DNA of 64,000 nucleotides from Progne subis subis. Taxonomy: Eukaryota > Chordata > Aves > Passeriformes > Hirundinidae. Positions 23,586 through 34,568 of the stretch are shown here, piece by piece. The notes beneath the pieces are model-generated. The model saw only the letters and a list, made by a program, of their open reading frames with translations, was not told the origin of the DNA and ran no database searches. Numbering within the stretch: position 1 is the first letter of the stretch; each line of letters begins with the position of its first letter. The stretch is from NCBI GenBank assembly GCA_022316685.1, contig JAKJHU010000135.1:524001-588000 (forward strand), read 5' to 3'. The position numbers were made by a program, and so were the translations under genes.

Positions 23586-26500
23586 TCCAAAGTGCAGGGA
23601 AAGTTCAGGCTGCAGGATGGGCAGAGGTTGGCACGTCCCAGCTCCTGCCCCTTCACCCGGACATCCAGCCCGGCCAGGAAACAAGGGGAGATGGGAACTC
23701 CTGCTCCCAGACCTTGCCCAGAGTCATCCAAATTCGAGTTTACATTCTTTAACTTCTAATCTTGGCCCTGCTGCTGCTGCTGCTGCTTTCACTCTGAGAG
23801 TGCTGAATGCACAGAAAGAGAAAAATAAAGACGGAATGACAGACGGAAAAAGTGTGTTTGAGCCACAGCTGTTTCCTCCTTCCTTCAGCAGAGATGATTT
23901 AAGCACCTTATAACCAAAGGGAGAGGGAAAAAAAAAAGAAAAGAAAAAAAAAAAAGATGGTTTTGTAAGTGAAAAATGTCCTGTCAAAACGTCTGCTATA
24001 AAATTTCTCATTGTTAAGTAATAATTCTGAGATATTATCTCACTTAATGATTTAGGATTGGGTTTTTTTTTTTTCTTAACCAATCCCAAAATTTCCATTA
24101 CAGAGAGAAAGGAACTGGCCACTGGTGACAGATTTTATGAGAAAAATATGAACGGAGTAAGGAAAACAGACAGGGAAAAAAAAAAAAAAACTAACCAAAA
24201 AAACCCAAAAAAAACCTTGAGGATTTTGCTTGCCTATGATGTTCTGCCTAGATGGGGAAAATAGAGGATAATCAAGGGCTTTGGGGAATAATTAAAGGGA
24301 AGACAAGAGCAGCTTCCCACCTGAAGAGTGGGAAGTTGCTGTCTAAGGTTCATCCTACCCGATATCAGGCAGTTCTGCTTGTAGGATGGAAAAAGGGGGG
24401 AGATAAAGAGAGGAATTGTTTTAGGGGAACCGAAGCACCCTCCAGGCAGGCTCAGGCTTCTCCATTGAAAAACCTGAAACCCCCAAATTTTTAATGCAAG
24501 AATCACACCCTGGGCACAAAACTTGGCTGAGGAAAAGCAAGGTGGGAGCTTTGGGAGGTGTGAGAATGGAAATAAAGCTGGGTTTAAGCAGCACCTGAGT
24601 TTAGATCCTGCTTTTTAGCGTTGTCCTCACATTTGGTCCCTGAGCAGCTCTGAGAGGGGCTGGGGAAGAAGATTTTGATGGTGATCAACACAATTTCTTC
24701 CTTATCTTGGTTATTTCATCCCATTTTCCTTTCAAGTCTGCTCTAAGTCGCTGCCACTTCAGAGGTGAGTGTTGGGAAAGGTTTAGAGCTGCTTTATCCT
24801 GCTGGGGAGGCAAGGAGTCAATTAAGAGAATAAACATCACTTTTGGGATGTGGAGAGGTTGGTATTTGGCTCTCTGCCTGGAGCTGCTCACCTGACAGCA
24901 GCTGCATCTGAGGTGAAGGAGTGGAGAGGAGCCACGGTGATCCCCACAGTGCTCCAACAGCACTGGGGATTAGGCAAATAAAGCTATTTTAGCCTAAAAA
25001 CTGAGCAGGTTTAGTACAGAAATCAGAAGGGAGAAGAGATGGAGCCTTAACTCTACATTTCCTACGGCCCCACGTTTCACAAATGCCTCTAATTTAGCCC
25101 CAAAAATGTCTCTATTCCATTTCACGAGGTAACTCAAAAGCAGGTTTGGAAACAGTTGCCAGACATGGGTCTAAAACAGAATTTAAAGCGCCTGAGGAAA
25201 CCCTGCAGCACAAAAGCAACTGGGAATTGTGAAGCTTTGCTGCTCGGAATTGGGGACCCGTGTCAAAACAAAACTCTGCTTATCAATCTTTAATTGAGCT
25301 TGTGCACGAGGCAGAAGACATCAGGTATCAACAAAAGCAGACAGGTTTGAAATGAGAAGCAGATGGTCACCCCAAAGCTCTTGTCTTGGAAAATAAATGA
25401 GAGGAAAGAGAAGCAAATTGAGTAGCAGTGCCGGGTTTATATCCAGTGATCTGCTCCGAGATCTGGAAACAGTTGACAATTAATTGAAATAACACATTGC
25501 AAATTGTCACTGTACGGCTGAAAAATCTTCGGGGGGAAAAAATGCTGTTTGCTCTGGAAATTTGGATTGTGCTGAAGGCATTGTAAGGAAAAAATGTTTC
25601 CCAGCTCAACCCAAATTTCCACAGAATTTTGCCACCCAAAACATTTGCAGGGATTTTAAGTACAAGCTGATATTTGGGGCCTTTTAACCATCAAGAGGTG
25701 AGGCTGGCCTTTCTCCAGTGCAGAACCCTGACTCCCTTTGTGGGGAAAGAAAAGCAATAAATCTTTTTTCAGTTTTAAATAAAGCTGCAGGACCTCACCA
25801 GCATCTCCACAAGCACCTGGGTTTTACTGTCCAACTGTTTGTTCAGAAATAATTCCAGACTTAACCTCGTTTTTCTTCAACATAGGACACTTATCAAAAC
25901 CATGGCATTGAGGCCAAAGAGGCTCTTCTAGGATTTGCTCTCCCTTATCTCCCTCATAAATAAGTTCTTTCTGCTCTGGATAAGGAAAAGGGAAGGAGGG
26001 AGGGAAGTGCCACCCACTGGGAAGCAGGAAAGGGAGAGAAATCCAGCACGACATCTGATTTTAGCAGGTGTTTGAGTGCAGTGGTCAAGTGAGGTTGGTT
26101 TCGTGGGGATTTTTATTGTCACTCGTGCAGTATCAGAACCCCGAATCAGCAGGAGAATTAACCATGGAACACAGACTTCCTCTTGCCTGTCGTGTTCCAC
26201 AGCCTCGGACAGGCGTTCCCTGGGTTTGTTCCCATCTGGAATGAGGGCACTGGTGCTCCCCAATCCCCAGGGAAACAGCAAAGAGGGCAAGGGGCAGCTG
26301 GAAAAAAAAATATTTAAACAACCCCACTGCAAAACCTGTTTCCACTGGGAATTGGAAATACCTCCCTGCTGCATTCTTTCCACATCTGCAAGGGCCATAC
26401 TTGGATTTCATTAAAAAATACTTCCCCTTATCTGGAGCAGGGTCTGACATAAGCCGCGGATTTGTTATTCCTGACATAGTTTCTTTTTGAGCTGCCTGGG

Positions 26501-27055
26501 CTTTTCCTGCTATATCTTGTTATTTCTTCCCTTTCTGCTGTTTGGAGAGGAGGCCTTGGGTGATAGATGTGGCAGGATTTTTGTGGGAAGGTGTATTCCG
26601 GAGGCACGGTGTAAATCATGATAACGCCACGTGCTCATTAGCAGCAGAGAGCCACCGTGGGTGTGTAAAGTCGTGAGTGTGCAACTCCAGCAGGACCTTG
26701 CATGATCTGGGCACAGGGTGAACCCTTGGAAGAATTTTTAGCTGCACTTTCAGCCCCACTCTTCTTTCCGTGACCAGCTTCTCTCTGCATCTTTTGAAAA
26801 CCTCTCTGGTTTTTTCTGTCTCAGATTAAGGTGCTCTGTTTAGTGAGGTTATCACTGAAATTCATTTTATTCCAGCAGATTTCTGCGCAGGTTACAAAAC
26901 CCAGAACCCTCATCTGCTCCTTGCAATAACAAGAAGGCAAACAGGAGTTTTTATCACTGACTTGAGTTCAAGGAGAAACAGATCTTTTATCTGTCAGGTA
27001 GTGATAGGAAAAGGAGGGCTAATGGTTTCAAACTGAGAGTGGGTTTATATCTGAG

Positions 27056-27260
27056 ACTGGGAAGGAATTGTTCCCTGGCAGGGTGGGCAGCCCTGGCACA
27101 GGGCTGTGGCTGCCCCTGGATCCCTGGAATGTCCAAGGCCAGGCTGGACAGGGATTGGAGCACCCTGGGACAGTGGGAGGTGTCCCTGTCCATGGCAGGG
27201 GGTGGCACTGGATGAGCTTTGAGATCCTTCCCGACCCAAACCATTCCATGATACCACAAT
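27056..27260 (+). mobile_element. CR1 LINE 3' fragment
   Basis: Forward CR1: GGGAAGGAATTGTTCCCTGG, GGCTGTGGCTGCCCCTGGAT, GGACAGTGGGAGGTGTCCCT and CATGGCAGGGGGTGGCACTG, ending with GAGATCCTTCCCGACCCAAA and CCATTCCATGATACC. The best preserved CR1 3' end in the window. Confidence 0.95.
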
Positions 27261-27771
27261 ATGATGCTGATGAAAGAGAGGCAGAGGTGATGATAGTAAA
27301 AGGAATTATTTGCATTTACCAAGCTATGAAAGGAACTCTCTTCTCTTTACCTGTCTGCATCTTTCTCTACCCAATAAACAGATATTTTGTTCATTTTTGA
27401 ACTCCTACCTGAGCCTTATAATTTTTAGAAGAAAAGCCAATGTCCTCATTTGCTGTTGTCAATGAGAAAATGAACATTCTGCAGCAGGGCCCACAGCGTT
27501 CCCTCCTACCTCTGTGTGGGATACCAGAGGTGCAATTAATTGCTGCATTATTGCGTGGGGATTGCTTTGTTCTGGTGAAAGCAAAGCAAGAACCACAGAC
27601 CTTTCCTCTGAGCCCTCAGATTATGCTACGACCCTAAAGTGCGTTGGATAGAAAACTTCCATAGAGGAACGGCTGTGGATCCTCACCAGCACACCCAGAA
27701 AGAGGAGCTTGCTGTAGGGTATGAAGAATGGGGGCTCTTCCTCAGGGGTTGTTAAATGGGATTGACTTGTT

Positions 27772-27835
27772 TTGCCTGGGGAGAGGAGGCTGAGGGGGGA
27801 TCTGACAGCTGCCTGCGAGAGCATCAAGGAGGCAA
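27772..27835 (+). mobile_element. Possible CR1 internal fragment
   Basis: GGGGAGAGGAGGCTGAGGGG, then CTGACAGCTGCCTGCGAGAG, resembles the CR1 stretch upstream of the common 3' part. It is short and diverged; an unrelated purine-rich match is possible. Confidence 0.35.
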
Positions 27836-28939
27836 AGCAGCAGGCAGAGGAAAGTTATTTAAGTGAAAAGACAATGTTGGCAAAAGAAGAAATGGGTATA
27901 AATAGACAGAGGCTGGAAATCCCTTCCAATAGGAATAGTGAGGACACATGAAAGGAAATCAGGCCAGCTCTCCAAGCGAGGATCATGGAAAGCGATTCCG
28001 CGCTCTCTGCGGTGGCTGGGCCCTCTGGCCCAGCCCCTGCTCCTGCAGAGTCCTTCTCCTTCTTCTGCATTTAATATTGAGGCTGGCACCAGCTGCAGCA
28101 GGGCCCCTGCACTGGTGAACCCGAAAAGAGAGCTGGGGATGGGGTCCTGCCACCAAATCTGTGCCTTGGATGCTCCCCTTTGGGATGGAGCTGGATTCCG
28201 TGCGCAGCCCCGGGGCCCATCCAAGCGCAGCCCAGTCCAACTTGTGACAGCAGAAATGAGATCCTTTCCTGAGTCTGAAATGCCTCTTGGTGTTGTGTGT
28301 GAGCTCATGAAAAAGTCAGGATTATTTTTGTCTTTCTAAGTAAAAGGGAAGATTTACTGCGCTGATTTGATGACCTGATGTGTTTTCTGGACCGGGCCAT
28401 GCTGTGGGCCTGGAACAAAGGGCGATGAGCGCATCCACGATTTTCACAATAGCATCTTCTCCCCGTGGCACTGGGACAGATGCGGCTGCAGAAGGTTTGG
28501 AGCGTTGAGCAGCTGGTTCCAGGCAGGCAGAGGTTTGAACAGGCAGGAAAAACAGGATAGGAACAAGTTCCTCTCACTGTGACTCTTTATAAGATTGAAC
28601 GTCTTAAAGCGAGTCCCATCTTGGTAATCCTTCAATTCAGCTTTTATCTTTGGTGTTTTGGGAGGGTTTTAAATAGTGGGTTTTGGTCCTAGAAGCTTTC
28701 AGCCCTTTGCAGTAACAGGTGACCTTCTCCAGGGGACAACCCTACCTGGGCCTGCTCGGATTCCCTGGATGACATTCCCAGATTTTTCCTTTTTGAACAC
28801 ATTTTAACAAAGCTTTTCATCTGTTATTGTTTTTTACTCTCTGGAGTGGATGTGATGTTTGTAGTTAGAGGAAATCACCACGAATTCTTGCAAGTAAAAG
28901 GAGATATAAAATACTGTCTCCCTGGCAGGCCCCTCCAGT

Positions 28940-29025
28940 CTCTCACACTCATAAATGGGCTCTTTTATCTCATAAATGGGCACTTTTATATCATAAATGA
29001 TCACTTTTATATAATGAATTGTCAT
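28940..29025. repeat. Short degenerate tandem repeat, ~22-bp unit
   Basis: CATAAATGGGCTCTTTTATCT, then CATAAATGGGCACTTTTATAT, then CATAAATGATCACTTTTATAT and a fourth decayed copy (AATGAATTGTCATTTTACT) follow one another. The ATAAATG/TTTTATA pattern gives local inverted symmetry. Confidence 0.7.
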
Positions 29026-29199
29026 TTTACTTACTTCTTTTTCACACATAAAACATGTTATTTTTGCTTTCTCCCTTGGCTCATCTTCTACCAAGACCTC
29101 ATATTTTGCCTCTAGTTTCGAACCGAAGTTTCACAAACTGCTGAGCAAAAAACCCTTATTATGATGTTGCTAAAACAAATCCGAGTACGTAAGATTGTC

Positions 29200-29480
29200 C
29201 CTTGGCAACCAGCGCGGCTGCAGGGTCAGCCCCGGGTCACGAGCGGGATGTTGGCAGTCACGGAGCCAGCGGCTCCCGTATTTTCCCGTCCTGAGCAGTT
29301 GTGGCAGGAGCAGGAGCGGTGACGTTTGTGGCTCAGCAGGAAACCTCTGGCTGGAGCAGCCGAGCTGAGAGCGCCGCAGCCACGACGGCTTTTTCCGCGG
29401 CTGGAGCTCCTCGTGCCGCCGCGGCTCCCGCGCCCTTTCCGTGACTTCACGCTGCAAACACGAGCTCCTCGCCTTTGTCT
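29200..29480. promoter_or_regulatory. CpG-rich segment, candidate CpG island
   Basis: About two dozen CpG dinucleotides fall within some 280 bp, counted by eye, for example in CCGCCGCGGC, TCCGCGGCTG and GAGCGCCGCAG. GC content is far above the flanks. Retention of CpG suggests an unmethylated region and hence a possible promoter, in either direction. A TGACGTTTG (CRE-half) word lies at about 29321. No exon with recognisable coding sequence follows. It borders a 20-bp minisatellite directly downstream, so a GC-rich repeat-associated origin is the alternative. Confidence 0.4.
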
Positions 29481-29631
29481 TGGAGGCCCAGCTTGGCCTG
29501 CAGGCCCAGCCCTGCTCCTGCCTCAGGCTGCTCAGCGGGCTCTGGCCTCGCTCCTCAACTTCTCCTCGCAAAATGTTGTTGTCTCCACTCTTACAAAACG
29601 CGGGGCAGGGCAGGACCACGGTGTTTTCCCC

Positions 29632-30310
29632 TCTGAAACACCTTCTGCTGTTCTGAAACACCTTCTGCTGTTCTGAAACACCTTCTGCCATTCTGAAACA
29701 CCTTCTGCTGTTCTGAAACATCTTCTGCTGTTCTGAAACACCTTCTGCCGTTCTGAAAAACCTTCTGCTGTTCTGAAACACCTTCTGCCATTCTGAAACA
29801 CCTTCTGCTGTTCTGAAACACCTTCTGCTGTTCTGAAACACCTTCTGCTGTTCTGAAACACCTTCTGCCGTTCTGAAACACCTTCTGCCGTTCTGAAACA
29901 CCTTCTGCTGTTCTGAAACATCTTCTGCTGTTCTGAAACACCTTCTGCCGTTCTGAAAAACCTTCTGCTGTTCTGAAACACCTTCTGCCTGTTCTGAAAC
30001 ACCTTCTGCCATTCTGAAACACCTTCTGCTGTTCTGAAACATCTTCTGCCGTTCTGAAAAACCTTCGGCAATTCTGAAACACCTTCTGCTGTTCTGAAAC
30101 ATCCTTCTGCCTGTTCTGAAACATCCTTCTGCTGTTCTGAAAAACCTTCTGCTGTTCTGAAACACCTTCTGCCGTTCTGAAAAACCTTCTGCCATTCTGA
30201 AACACCTTCTGCTGTTCTGAAAAACCTTCTGCTGCTCTGAAACACCTTCTGCTGTTCTGAAACACCTTCTGCTGTTCTGAAACATCTTCTGCCTCTCTGA
30301 AACACCTTCT
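29632..30310. repeat. Minisatellite, 20-bp unit
   Basis: About 34 copies of a 20-bp unit close to CCTTCTGCTGTTCTGAAACA occupy roughly 680 bp. Variation is concentrated at the CTG/CCG/CCA triplet and at ACACC/ACATC/AAACC. A few units are 21 bp. A run of variants (ACATCTTCTGCTG, then GCCGTTCTGAAAAACC) recurs 200 bp apart (about 29719 and 29919), so ten-unit blocks were duplicated. The reverse strand has no stop in any frame across it, giving three overlapping open frames (384, 274 and 224 codons) of FQNSRRCFRTAEGVSEQQ-type peptide. I regard these as by-products. Confidence 0.95.
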
Positions 30311-30578
30311 CCCACCATGTCCACATCCCTGATTTCACCCCTCCATGCTGCACCAACCTTTTCCTTTATATTATCCAGCCTTTATCCTCCTCCATGGCAT
30401 GGAAGACTCACATAGCTGAGAAGTCCCTAAACTTCAGTGGTGACGGGACAGTTATTGAATAGAAATTCCTGGTTTTGCCTATAATACAGAAAAGGTGATC
30501 CCTGGACTAGCCTCACCTGTCCCACTGTCCTGTAAGCATCCATGGTCTCCATGTCTTTTGGTTATTCCAAGAAGACAC
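30311..30578. other. Non-coding stretch, no gene recognised
   Basis: A short unique spacer between the minisatellite and a G/T-rich simple repeat. Confidence 0.5.
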
Positions 30579-30755
30579 AGGGTTTTTTGTTTTGTTTTGT
30601 TTGTTCTTCTTTGTTTTGGTTTGGTTTGGTTGTTGTTGGGTTTTTTTCTGTTTTGTTTTGGGTTTTGGGTTTTTTTTTTTGTTGTTGTTGTTGTTGTGGG
30701 GGTTTTTTTGTCTTGTCTTTGTATTTGTTTTTTTGTTGTTGTTGTTTTCTGTATC
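30579..30755. repeat. GTTTT/GTT-rich low-complexity tract
   Basis: Overlapping runs of GTTTT, GGTTT and GTT occupy about 175 bp. They encode the Phe/Leu/Cys-rich forward frames, which are not genes. Confidence 0.92.
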
Positions 30756-30921
30756 TCCACTGTTTGTTCAACTTTTTACCTTATTGCTGTTCCTCCATTT
30801 ACCCATTTTTCCAAGTTCAGGGGAAGTCAGGCAGCCAAAACCACAACCCAGCAGACTCCTGTTTACTGAGTGTTAGATAAGTTAGAAGCTCTAATCAGAG
30901 GCTTAATGCTATTGATTTGAC

Positions 30922-30948
30922 TTTTTTTTTTTTTTTTTTTTTTTTTTT
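30922..30948. repeat. Poly-T tract
   Basis: About 27 consecutive T residues. It could be the A tail of a reverse-oriented retroposed transcript, but no recognisable body lies next to it. Confidence 0.85.
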
Positions 30949-31871
30949 AACTCTCCACTGCATGCAAAGACCTTGTGGATTGGATTTTCCTTGGAAAAGG
31001 ACACTGCTAAGGAAATATTTGGGTGAGTGGGTAACGAAGGCAAGAGGCTGAGCCCGCTGCAGAGCCTGACTTAAAGTCAGAGAGATTAGTGGGAGGCTGG
31101 GAGCCACCACAGCCTCAACAACCACTCGGAAAGCAGCTCCCACCCTAGAGTGGGATAGAACTGGGTTTATGTAGCACTGTTTTATCAGAAGTGAAAAAGT
31201 CATGGGTCTGTGTTCAATATAGACTCGAGCCTTAAAGAATTGGTGTGGAATTATCAAAACAAATGACTCAGAAAAGGAATAAACTCTCCGTACTTTCACT
31301 TCTCCAGAATCAGATAGGATATTATTCACAGATCCAAGATAGCTAAAAAGGTCATGACCAAAAGTTTGGCTTGCAGTTAAATTCTGAGGATCTATTTAAA
31401 ATATGGTAAAGTGCCATTACAATAATTTTTTCTTGTGTTTGGATTTGCAAAGGCCATCACATCTCAGTCCATGGCGATGAAGCTCACCAATGTTTCAGAA
31501 AAATTCATGTCGAGTGAATTTCAAATCAAAAATCACCTTCCAAGTGAGGGGAAATGACTGAATTCTCAGAGAATGTCCTCATTGGCTGGAAGAGCAGGAG
31601 AATTTAGCCAGAGAAAGTCAGACTCACGGCATGGTTTGGGTTGCAGTAGCTCCTGTCATTCCAACCCCTTCCAGCAGGCCAGGAAGCCAATCCCAGTCTG
31701 TCACCATGGCAGCACGTCCCATTGCCAGGGTGACACAGCTCTGTTATCACTCCCCAGTGTGCTCTGGGCTGTGCCAGGCTGACATGGCCAGGATGGGGCA
31801 GTGCCACCCTCCCACACTGCCCTTGGGAGTTCCCTTTTTGCTTTCAGCCCTGTCTGGGTTCCAACACGAAG

Positions 31872-32461
31872 GCTTTGGCTGGCTGGGTGGACAGAGGGAA
31901 GAGCAAAGGGCTGTTCCTGGCAGCCTGGGAAGTGCCAGGGACACCACGTGTTTCCCAATATTGGCAGCACAACCCCGGGGAAGTGCAGTTTCAAGGTGAA
32001 TAAATAACACATCCATCCCGGTTTGATCACTCTGATGCATTTTGGGGCTACCCAAAAACAGGGGGCAGACAAAGTCAAGGGAATAAAAAGCAGTTCTGGT
32101 TATACACGGGCCTGCAGGTACATTTAGGGCAGATGAATCCCACCCAAAATGGACAATGGTCACGGGTTTCACACTTTGATAACTCTGGTCCATTTGCAGA
32201 TTGGGGGTGAATCTCCCAATTACAGCTTCAGGTGATGAAGTCATTCACCCCAGGTTTGCTCCCCCAACTCACTTTTGTTTCCATCTCAGGGCCTGAGGCA
32301 GTGAGGTGTCCTTGATCCCCAGCCTGGAGAGGAATTGCTGTGTGTGACCAACATGGGGAAGCAGCAGCTCCCACCGTGTGTGGAGTTTGGAGTCACACAC
32401 TGAAGAACTGCAGGGTTACAAATAGATGAAAAAACATAGAAGCAAAAATCCTAAGGCATCA
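31872..32461 (-). mobile_element. LTR-like repeat, family C, copy 2
   Basis: The reverse complement of 16552-17121, with the same order of blocks: CAGCCTGGGAAGTGCCAGGG, CCCAATATTGGCAGCACAAC, GGTTTGATCACTCTGATGCA, TTTGGGGCTACCCAAAAACA, and finally CTAAGGCATCA at the element's start. It extends slightly beyond copy 1 at its 3' end, where the boundary is unclear. The two copies differ at scattered positions and small gaps, so both are intermediate in age. No target-site duplication was found. Confidence 0.7.
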
Positions 32462-34450
32462 ACTCCGTGTTTACTCCGAGCTCAACATTTCTCTGGTTGA
32501 GCTCTCAGAGCTCAACATTTACCCAAAGCCCACCCACCCACCTTGGCTCCTGTCTGCTGAGCAGTGGAATATTCCTGCCCAGGAATACTGACGTGCCCAG
32601 GAGAAACCAAACCACCCCAACCACGTGAAACATTTCGCCAAAGTGCAGCTGCAAAAAGTATTTTTGCTGGGAGCAGTTGGAGCTCTTAATGACTGCTGAG
32701 CCCTGGGCACTTTTAACTCACCTAATCCTTTTTCCTACAACAGCCCCATCTTGGAAGAATCGACCAGGGACTGTGAACATATTTTCCAACTACTTACATT
32801 CTTGCCATATATTAATGATACATGGAAATGCGTGGACTACAAATACAGCTTCCTTACGGTTGCTCCAGAGGAAGTTTCCATAGGCACCCAAACATTTGGA
32901 CACTTATCCAGCAGCTGAAATTAGCACAGGATTTTCAAAAAAGACCCTCAGGGTTAGTAGGTTTGATGGGCCTAATTATAAAGGAAAAGAGGCTCCATGT
33001 GCTCGCTTAGCAGCAAAGCCTGGATTCTTCCAGCTCTGGTTTTAAGGTGCTAAAATTAAGAGCAAGGTCATTTCTTCAGACACTGAATAAAGGGAGAAAG
33101 AGGTTTCCTCAGAATACCAGTTTTTATTTTATTTAGGAGGCAGAATGGGGTCTAAATAGGTAATTTTCAGGACCCAGGCAGCAGCTTCCCATCGGGGTCC
33201 ATCAGTTCTCTGATACCTGCTGGGAGGAGGCTGCTGATAAAACTCAACACATTTATTGCAACTGCAAAATGGGCAAAGGACTTAAATAATTGTTATTAGA
33301 AGTGATAGAAATCTGTAAAAGGATGAGGGAAGGAGTGACCACCCAAATAAAGGGGAAATCATCTGAGAAAAAAAAAAAAAAGAAAAAAAACCATTGGGAC
33401 AAGTGATTTTAGCACCTTTCAACCCTAGGACTGGCATTGAAATGCAGATTTCAGAGACGTATGGGAGCTGATGAGTACTTCAGAGATGGTAATGAGTTTT
33501 CTGCCGTTTCTCTCTTTTCTCGTGGTTGGGTTTCAGTTTTGGCTTTGCCCAAAACAAGCTAATTATAGCCCAAAGCTGTGAGCTGAGCCTGCAGGCAGGG
33601 CTGGCAGCAATTCCAGGGTCAGTTTTGCATCAAAAGTGGTGCAAAAAACTTAATGATGAGCCCAGAGTGATTTTATGTCTCTGTCCCCAGCCAAGGCAGA
33701 GTCTCTGCTGATATTCCATCTGGAAAGGGCACAGGCACCACAAACAGTGAAGAACTCCATGGCGTTGGCTGCCAAAATCCCAATAATTCTCCTAAGTTGA
33801 TTCATGGACCACTTGCTTAATGAGAGGGTCTTCAGTTTTCCGATTTTATTGCCCGTGAGAAGCGATGCCGAGTTGTTCTCCAGCCAGTTCATTGGGGAAT
33901 GACTTGTAGAAAGGGCTGACATTTCCTAAAGGAGCCTCAGGTTCGGCTGTGATGAATTTCCCCGGGATAAAATGATCAGGAGAAGCCAGGATTAGACCAG
34001 AAGGAGATCTATTGCTTCTACTCCCCCAGCACTCGGTGATAACTTTGTTATTTATGAGTAATAAAGAGGCAGGAATTTAAATACACATATCTTCAACAAA
34101 CACCTGTGCAAGCCACCACCAGTTGGGCCGAGGGAGAGCTCCTTTCCAGTTGCCCGGGCACAGCAAATCAGCTCCTTGATGAGTTCATCCTGTTGGATTT
34201 ATCTCTCCCCACCTGGATAAATAGAGCTCACCTGTTCCCAGCCCCACCCGGGCAATCAGAGCCCTGCCATCCCTCTGTGACACTGCCCTGCCTCCTCCAG
34301 AGGCTCCTCTGGGCCCTTCCCTGCGTTTAAAGCAGATGGAAAAGGGCTTTGGGGTGTCCCCGTGTTTTGATGTGGCCTTGGCCACGTCCCTTGGGCGAGG
34401 AGAAGCACAGTGAACTCGTGTGGAGTTTGTGGAGCTTCTTGCTTTGATCT
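32462..34450. other. Non-coding stretch, no gene recognised
   Basis: Unique sequence, with an A-rich tract near 33368-33390. GAGCTCAACATTT occurs twice about 34 bp apart (about 32479 and 32510). No exon is recognised. Confidence 0.5.
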
Positions 34451-34568
34451 GAATCGTGGAACAGTTTGGGTTGGAAGATCATCCAGTTCCACACCTTCTG
34501 TGGTCCAAGCCCCATCCAGCCTGGCCTGGGACACTTCCAGGGGTGGGGCAGCCACAGCTGCTCTGATC
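34451..34568 (-). mobile_element. CR1 LINE 3' fragment
   Basis: Reverse CR1: GAATCGTGGAACAGTTTGGG, then TTGGAAGATCATCCAGTTCC, CCCCATCCAGCCTGGCCTGG and CTTCCAGGGGTGGGGCAGCC. It has a small internal deletion relative to other copies after GGTTGGAA. Confidence 0.9.

Larger units (their letters stand above)
23586..29199. other. Non-coding stretch with few repeats
   Basis: No exon or RNA gene is recognised. Visible items are a CTG run (23769-23787), A- and T-rich tracts at 23928-23957, 24061-24075 and 24176-24190, a CR1 fragment at 27056-27260 (listed), a weak CR1-like piece at 27772-27835 (listed) and short ATAAATGGGC-type tandem copies near 28951-29015. Confidence 0.5.

Noticed and set aside
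22677..23731. Long open frames on both strands encoding repeated DPIPRLWI or GNGIHSLG peptides
   Set aside because: By-product of the stop-free 20-bp BamHI-type unit.
29170..30324. 384-codon reverse-strand open frame, with two more overlapping frames
   Set aside because: All three reverse frames give the same repetitive peptide because the 20-bp unit lacks stops. The non-repeat tail resembles no family.
30922..30948. Tail of a processed pseudogene or SINE
   Set aside because: No recognisable body or target duplication next to the poly-T tract.
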